Below are positions 59,324 through 64,000 of a stretch of DNA of 64,000 nt, piece after piece; position 1 is the first letter of the stretch, and each line of letters begins with the position of its first letter. The notes beneath the pieces are model-generated. The model did not search any database, was not told the DNA's origin, and saw only the letters and a program-made list of their open reading frames with translations. Origin of the DNA: Gongronella butleri (Eukaryota; Mucoromycota; Mucoromycetes; Mucorales; Cunninghamellaceae); the NCBI GenBank assembly GCA_025201375.1, contig JAIWZP010000021.1:186001-250000 (forward strand). Direction: 5' to 3'. Made by a program: the position numbers and the translations under genes.

Positions 59324-59802
59324 TCAGAGCTCCTTGTTGCTTGTCCTTGATATACTGTATCGTTCGGCGGCAGTGAGCACCGCGCGAAGTTCCTCTTCGG
59401 CTTGGTATAGACAGTGTTGGACCTGGGCCAGTACTGTTTCCATGTCGCCTCCTCGCGTCGCCGCTTCAGCACTCGTTGCTACTTGGTGTCCTCCTCGCAT
59501 CTTGGCTGTCTCTACCGCCGCGACCGCCAGCCGGACGGTTTCTTCATGAGTTGAAACTGCTTCCAAAAAGCCTGTCAATTGCCAAATTGTCGGATTGGCC
59601 AGTACCTTTCTCAGGAGGTACTGTAGATTTTTCGCCGGATCAAGTTACCGGTATTATGGCGGATGGGGCCCCAGCACCACGCCGTCGTTGCTGTACAGTA
59701 TTAGGTAAATACCTCATAAAAGACATCATCGTCGGAGAACAGAGACACGGTGGTGTTGATCTCGGAGGAGGTCGTGGTGGAAGAGGCGGCAGATTGAATC
59801 AT
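59324..59802 (-). CDS. Small coiled-coil protein, Mediator Med4-like, 128 aa
   Basis: Two exons on the reverse strand, 59802-59713 and 59620-59324, joined in phase (GTATTT donor, CTACAG acceptor). The protein has a Ser/Thr-rich start, a helical segment (YLLRKVLANPTIWQLTGFLE) and a second helix VLAQVQHCLYQAEEELRAVL followed by TAAERYSISR. The second helix resembles the Med4 helix (YQAKEKLKSIEKAR type), but the conserved C-terminal YAHRIS region of Med4 is missing, so it may be a truncated copy. The overlapping forward frame is also open. It lies between 40-bp direct repeats. Confidence 0.4.
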
Positions 59803-59888
59803 TCTAAGTAAGACGAGAAAAAAAAAATAAAAAAATAAAAAAAAATGAATGATGGTTTTTTTTTCATCTGCCTCAATCTGTTACATAG

Positions 59889-59929
59889 GTCCCAGCTCGG
59901 CGAGATCACATTCTAAAACACATACTGAG
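59889..59929 (+). repeat. Direct repeat flanking the Med4-like gene, right copy
   Basis: GGTCCCAGC, GATCACATTCTAAAACACAT; matches 59161-59201 about 728 bp away. Confidence 0.7.
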
Positions 59930-59944
59930 TATCACTGAGGAATT

Positions 59945-60960
59945 GGGTCTACCCTCAACTGGTCCAAATTTGGAACCAGATGGTCAAGTTTCTGAGGAAG
60001 CGCCAGTTTCGTACTGTAGGCATAAAATAAAGGGGTAAAATCACGAACATTTGATCTTGTACGGCGGCAACGGCTGAGCGCCTCGACGCGTGAGACACCT
60101 CAAATGAATTAGCGGGCAAACGCGGTGAAAGCGCTTGTCGTTTGAGGATATCGCGTCGTGTTCTCGGCGAGTTAGCCTTCAGGGATCGTTTTGACCCTGT
60201 TTCGGCCCTGAATTTATGAAAAATGCAGTTTCTCAAGACTGAGTGATCAGACCTTTGAAAAAACTTCAAGTCATTGACAATCTGACTCTCTGAGTCAACT
60301 ATCCACTGGTTTAAATTTGGCGCCAGATAGTCAAGCTCATCAGGGGAAACGCGTAAAACATTGTTTGGCGCAGGGTTTTCACTAGCAAACACGAATCTCG
60401 AGAGTTTTCAGAACTGAGTGATCCGATTCGCGAAAAAAATTAACATCATTGGAAAATTGCGTCTACCGTCAACTGTTCCAAATTTGGGACCAGATGAGCA
60501 AGTTTCTGAGGAAGCGCCAGTTTCATACTGTATCATAGGCGTAAATGGGGTGACATCACCACTATTTGGTCCCGTACCGCGGCAACGGCTGAGTGCCCCA
60601 ACGCGTGAGACACCTCAAATGAATCAGCGGGCAAGCGCGGTAAAAGCGCTTGTAATTTGGGGACATCGCGTCGATATCTCGGCGAGCTAGCCTTTACAGG
60701 GTCGATTTGGCCCTGATTCATGCAAAATGCATTTTCTCAGGACTGAGTGGTCCGATCTCTGAAAAAACATGATGTCGCTGGAGCCCCGTGTTCAGCATTC
60801 TCTCGCTCAAATATAGGACCCCATGAATAAGATACGGAGGACGCTCCCCGCCAAAATGGGATAAGGATTTGTCCATTCTGGTAGCACACGCGACAATGGC
60901 CCAACGCATTGGCCCGCAAGTCACCTCAAATGGATTTGCGATAAAAGACGGTAAAAGCGC
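59945..60960 (+). repeat. Tandem repeat, about 515-bp period
   Basis: Copy 1 (about 59950-60265) and copy 2 (about 60465-60775) share long blocks: AAGTTTCTGAGGAAGCGCCA, GCGGCAACGGCTGAG, ACGCGTGAGACACCTCAAAT, AAAGCGCTTGT and TCTCGGCGAG. Between them lies a partial unit (60300-60420), and after copy 2 a more diverged one (60780-60960) with TCACCTCAAATGGATT. No ORF is conserved across copies. Confidence 0.8.
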
Positions 60961-61141
60961 ATGTGTTTTAAAGAGATTGCGTTAAGATTTCTGCAACTTC
61001 GTGTACAATTACTTCGAGATCTTGCATTTTTGGTTTCAGTTCGGCGGACACGATGCTGACTTGACTCTGCCTATCTAGCCATATTCACAGATATGTGCTT
61101 GCGCAATAATTAAGCGTGAAAAGAAAAAGCTAGCATCTGTG

Positions 61142-61300
61142 CAAGTGCCCGAGAAAATGCGCAAAAGCACGATTTTCATTTTTTTTTGGATCTTGCGTAT
61201 AAATAGAGCGTTAGACGACAATGAATTATGGGGCTTCAAGTTGAGCCCCGGTCGGGGTTTGTGGATCGCTATTTCACGTTGGGACGCGTTTCGGGGTTAA
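61142..61300 (+). repeat. Dispersed repeat R2 copy 2 and adjoining block
   Basis: 61142-61218 matches 48226-48305. The following ATCGCTATTTCACG and GGGACGCGTTTCGG (61265-61300) matches the block after R1 copy 3 at about 29255-29295, so R1 and R2 may be parts of one larger element. Confidence 0.45.
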
Positions 61301-61916
61301 AAAACGCTCGTTTTTATTTAGTGGTTTTGGAATGCGTGGCAAAGCGCGTTTGAAGCGCTGTTCTCACTCGATTGAGACGTTGTTACCGCTCTTTGCCCTT
61401 GTCGAATTAACACCCTAAAACGTGTCATTCTTCTGTGCAAGTTTTGAAAGGTTTCTGTGCGATCCAAGTTGATTTTTTTCTCAAATGTCCTTCCATGGCT
61501 GCTTTTTTGGCGTGTATCATACTTGCACCAAAAGCTTTTGACAAGGGACAAGGCTGCAGCCCACTCGGTTTTCCAGCTTGCTCTTTCACATGAGGACGCG
61601 TTTCGGGGTCTGTATATCGAATGGATGTCGAGCAAATGTAATAAAAGGCAAAAATGCCAAACCATTCTCATTTGACAGATTTTTGTTATCCTTTTACGCG
61701 AAACGAAATCAATTGAGAGACGCGAGTCAAAACCACATTTTTGACAGCGCGATGGCGGCCCAAGTACAGGAAAGATCAGCATGGTACGAGTCATTTTCTT
61801 TCTTTTTTTTTTTTTTTTTCTTTTGGTGCCTGAGCGGCGATGAAATTGGTGGTCCGAAAATTCATAAGGCTGAGTTTCGCGCGCTGGGCTCTTTTGCACT
61901 TCTTTTTGTCCCCACA

Positions 61917-63256
61917 ATGGCCGGCACGTTCAGTCCTGATTACCAAAATCCGGCGACATGGCGCAAGCTACTATGGGTAAAGCAGGACTATCCTGACAAC
62001 TACGTGGATACAACCTTCCTTGAGGAGCTACAAAAGAACGGTGAGCGAAAAAAGTGCCTGACTGGCCCAATGTCATTTACTACAGACCGACAACTGACAA
62101 TTTACGTGTCTACCCGCTACTTTTTTTGTATTTTGCTCGTCTTTACAGTGAATGTACGCGACTACGACTATTGGACGATGGTTTACCAGTCGGGCATTAT
62201 CACGCAGCACATCAGCTCCATAGTGATCTTTGTCGCTTTGTTTATTCACTATCAGCAAAACGCGATTTCAGCCCAGCAGCTGATTTGTACGGGCGTCGCG
62301 TCGACGACTGTGGGTTATTTTTGCTGGTATCTGATGGTGGAACATCATGCATTCGAACGTAAGGTCATTGCCGCGGTCCATTGGGCAAATATGAAGCAAT
62401 TTGCGAAAATGAAGCCATTGACGCCAAAATTGTATTTTTGATGACAGGTGTGCGCGTGTTGAAAAGCGCGCTGTTCTTCTTTTCGACGCTGCTTGGACTG
62501 TCACCAATTCTCAAGACGCTGACGAGTCAAACGAGCGACGACACGATCTGGGCAATGACTTGTTACTGCTTTTTGGCCAATGTTTTGTCGCACGACTATG
62601 CGGCACAGAGTGGCACACGCGTCAAGTAGGCTGTCTGGCCTGGAGAGTGAGACACAAGACTAAACACGCGCTTTTTGACCTAGGATTCCCGGTTCATTGT
62701 CAACCAATGCGGCCATTTTTGCGTCGGTGCTTCTGGCGTCGCGTCTCGATACCAATTTGGACGTGTTTGGCTTCCTCTCCTTTGCCGTCGAGTGGTTTGC
62801 CTTGTTCCCAATCTTCCGAAGGCATCTGCAGGTAGATCAACCAGAAAAAAAAGGAAGCGACGCGAAACAAGGAGAAAAAAAATCGTGTCGCACGCCATTG
62901 GACGATGCTGACCCTCTTTTTTTTTTTTTTTTCTTTTTCTTGTTGTTGACAGCAATTGAAGACCAAGCAGTCGATTGCGCTCACGGTGGTGCTTCAAATT
63001 TTGTGCATTGCATTGTTTTTCCATGTTTCCAAAGCAGTGGTGATTCTGCATCTGCTTGGTTTTTGCTTTTTGACGTTCCTTTGTCCGTATTGGCTGATCT
63101 GGATTCAAAAATACAAAAAGTAAGCGCGATTGATTGCTCATTTGGATCGTTTTGTACCTAACAGCGTCAATTTCAAATAGCGAAATCCATGGACCATGGG
63201 ACGAGGCGCGTCCACGACTTCAAAAACGCGCAAGGCGCTACCGAAAATATCCATAG
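61917..63256 (+). CDS. GPI2: GPI-GlcNAc transferase subunit PIG-C/GPI2, 300 aa
   Basis: Six exons: 61917-62040, 62149-62358, 62448-62625, 62684-62831, 62953-63119, 63181-63256. Family signatures are complete: WRKLLWVKQDYPDNYVDTTF near the N-terminus, SDDTIWAMTC, NAAIFASVLLASRL, FAVEWFALFPIFRR and the C-terminal NEIHGPWDEARP. Several hydrophobic spans make it a polytopic ER membrane protein. It belongs to the complex that makes GlcNAc-phosphatidylinositol, the first step of GPI anchor synthesis. Length agrees with the family. Start: the first ATG before the conserved WRKLLW block; an upstream ATG at 61752 would need an extra exon that I cannot support. Confidence 0.93.
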
Positions 63257-63725
63257 GCGTCTATTTGTAAATAAGATACCCCCATTGTCTTTTTTTTCCC
63301 CCTTGTTTTCACTATAATAAAGAGAATCAGCTTGTCAAACAATCAAATTGGCGATCTCCCCATTTGCATGAATGGCAATGGCGAGTTTATGCTTAATTTT
63401 GGAAGCCCGCCGTCTACTTTTCATTGTCTACGCGACCCAAAATGGAGGAAGGGGGACTTTTTTGTTCTATTCTTTTTTCTTTCTCTCTTTACTTATTTTT
63501 TCAACTCGGCATCCTTTTCCTCTAGTTTTTCTTGGCGCTTTTGTCTTTCTTTTTTTGCTTGACCTACGTTCTATCGCTTCACTTGCATATACGTAGGCTC
63601 TGTTACCTCGTTTTCTTCGTTTGTGCGTGTAAACAAGGTTGGCTTTTGACAACGCTTCGTCTCTATTGTGTCGCCGCTTCACTGACTTTTTTTTTTGTCA
63701 CTTTGCTAGCCTCCATCGCGTAGAC

Positions 63726-64000
63726 ATGTCAAAAGAGCCTCTTTCCAGCCGGAGACGAGTGAACACGCGCGAAGAGACGTCGCAGCGGTACGACGCCGTC
63801 TTGTCGCGTCTTGAGTTTATGCGAGGGGCGCCCGAAACTCGTCGGCCTGACGTTCCTCCGCCACCACCACCACCACCCTTGCCTCGTCAGGTACACACGC
63901 AAAAATGGAACTGAAAAGCGCGTTGATCTCTCAATTTTTTGTAATTTTTATAGAACAAGGGCTATCGGTCGCGTTTCCGTGAGAATTTCCCTGATATTGA
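63726..64000 (+). CDS. 5' end of an unidentified gene, cut by the window edge
   Basis: Exon 1 (63726-63890) encodes a basic start (MSKEPLSSRRRVNTREE), a short helix (YDAVLSRLEFMRG) and a proline run (PPPPPPPPLP). Exon 2 begins at 63954 (TATAG acceptor) and reads NKGYRSRFRENFPDI up to the end. Phase is consistent. Too little is present to name the family. Confidence 0.6.

Larger units (their letters stand above)
57031..61916. other. Repeat-rich interval, about 4.9 kb, with one small gene
   Basis: Apart from a Med4-like gene (59324-59802) I see no gene. The interval holds AT-rich palindromes, about eighteen TACTGTA/TACAGTA words between 57250 and 60540, dispersed repeats R2 and R3, a 40-bp direct repeat pair, and a ~515-bp tandem repeat. 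Confidence 0.6.

Noticed and set aside
59295..59811. Forward ORFs overlapping the Med4-like gene
   Set aside because: They are Ser/Ala/Arg-rich antisense frames; the reverse frame splices cleanly and has coiled-coil character.
1..64000. tRNA, rRNA or CRISPR array
   Set aside because: I saw no cloverleaf with B-box-like sequence, no rRNA-like block, and no regularly spaced repeats with unique spacers; the two end arrays of the element are too short and have uniform spacing typical of binding sites.

Overview
The window is nuclear DNA from a filamentous or early-diverging fungus, most likely a Mucoromycota-type zygomycete. Evidence: a Zn2Cys6 transcription factor; many short GT-AG introns, usually with A-runs after the donor and long T-runs before the acceptor; an RPL12 gene with four short coding exons; a U11/U12-65K minor-spliceosome protein, a component lost in many ascomycete yeasts; HEATR5/Laa1, PIG-C/GPI2 and DNA polymerase alpha. 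The lineage call is inference. All gene models were spliced by hand, with phase and frame checked at each junction.

Left part (1-8.2 kb): a weak ORF and a dispersed-repeat copy, the Zn2Cys6 regulator (2.65-5.92 kb), RPL12 (6.30-7.11 kb), and a decayed reverse-strand TPR fragment resembling the C-terminus of SKI3.

Central find (about 8.3-16.7 kb): a putative mobile element bounded by two arrays of four ~12-bp motifs spaced 19-21 bp apart, in inverted orientation (8316-8387 and 16597-16667). It holds a seven-exon gene for a ~1029-residue Fanzor-type (eukaryotic TnpB homologue, OMEGA family) RNA-guided nuclease with an intact RuvC/zinc-ribbon core. It also holds a FEN1-like protein whose active-site acidic residues are largely lost, a small unknown protein, and a tandemly duplicated ~370-bp sequence just upstream of the Fanzor promoter. 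This is the best candidate for an undescribed system.

Housekeeping block (16.9-32.6 kb): HEATR5/Laa1 (reverse), RNPC3/U11-U12-65K (reverse) divergent from NAT9, a convergent F-box protein, a ~2-kb repeat-bearing gap, and gamma-glutamyltransferase. Next come a large His/Ser-rich protein of unknown role (32.9-36.1 kb), a ~1765-residue Sel1-repeat protein (38.8-44.9 kb), and a Ser-rich single-pass membrane protein (45.5-46.6 kb).

Right part (46.6-64 kb): DNA polymerase alpha catalytic subunit in 16 exons, an F-box/WD40 protein, then a ~4.9-kb repeat-rich interval. That interval has clustered TACTGTA palindromes, a ~515-bp tandem repeat and a Med4-like small gene between direct repeats. It is followed by PIG-C (GPI anchor synthesis) and the 5' end of one more gene cut by the window edge. 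Genes other than those in the element are independent single-copy-style loci; I see no metabolic cluster.
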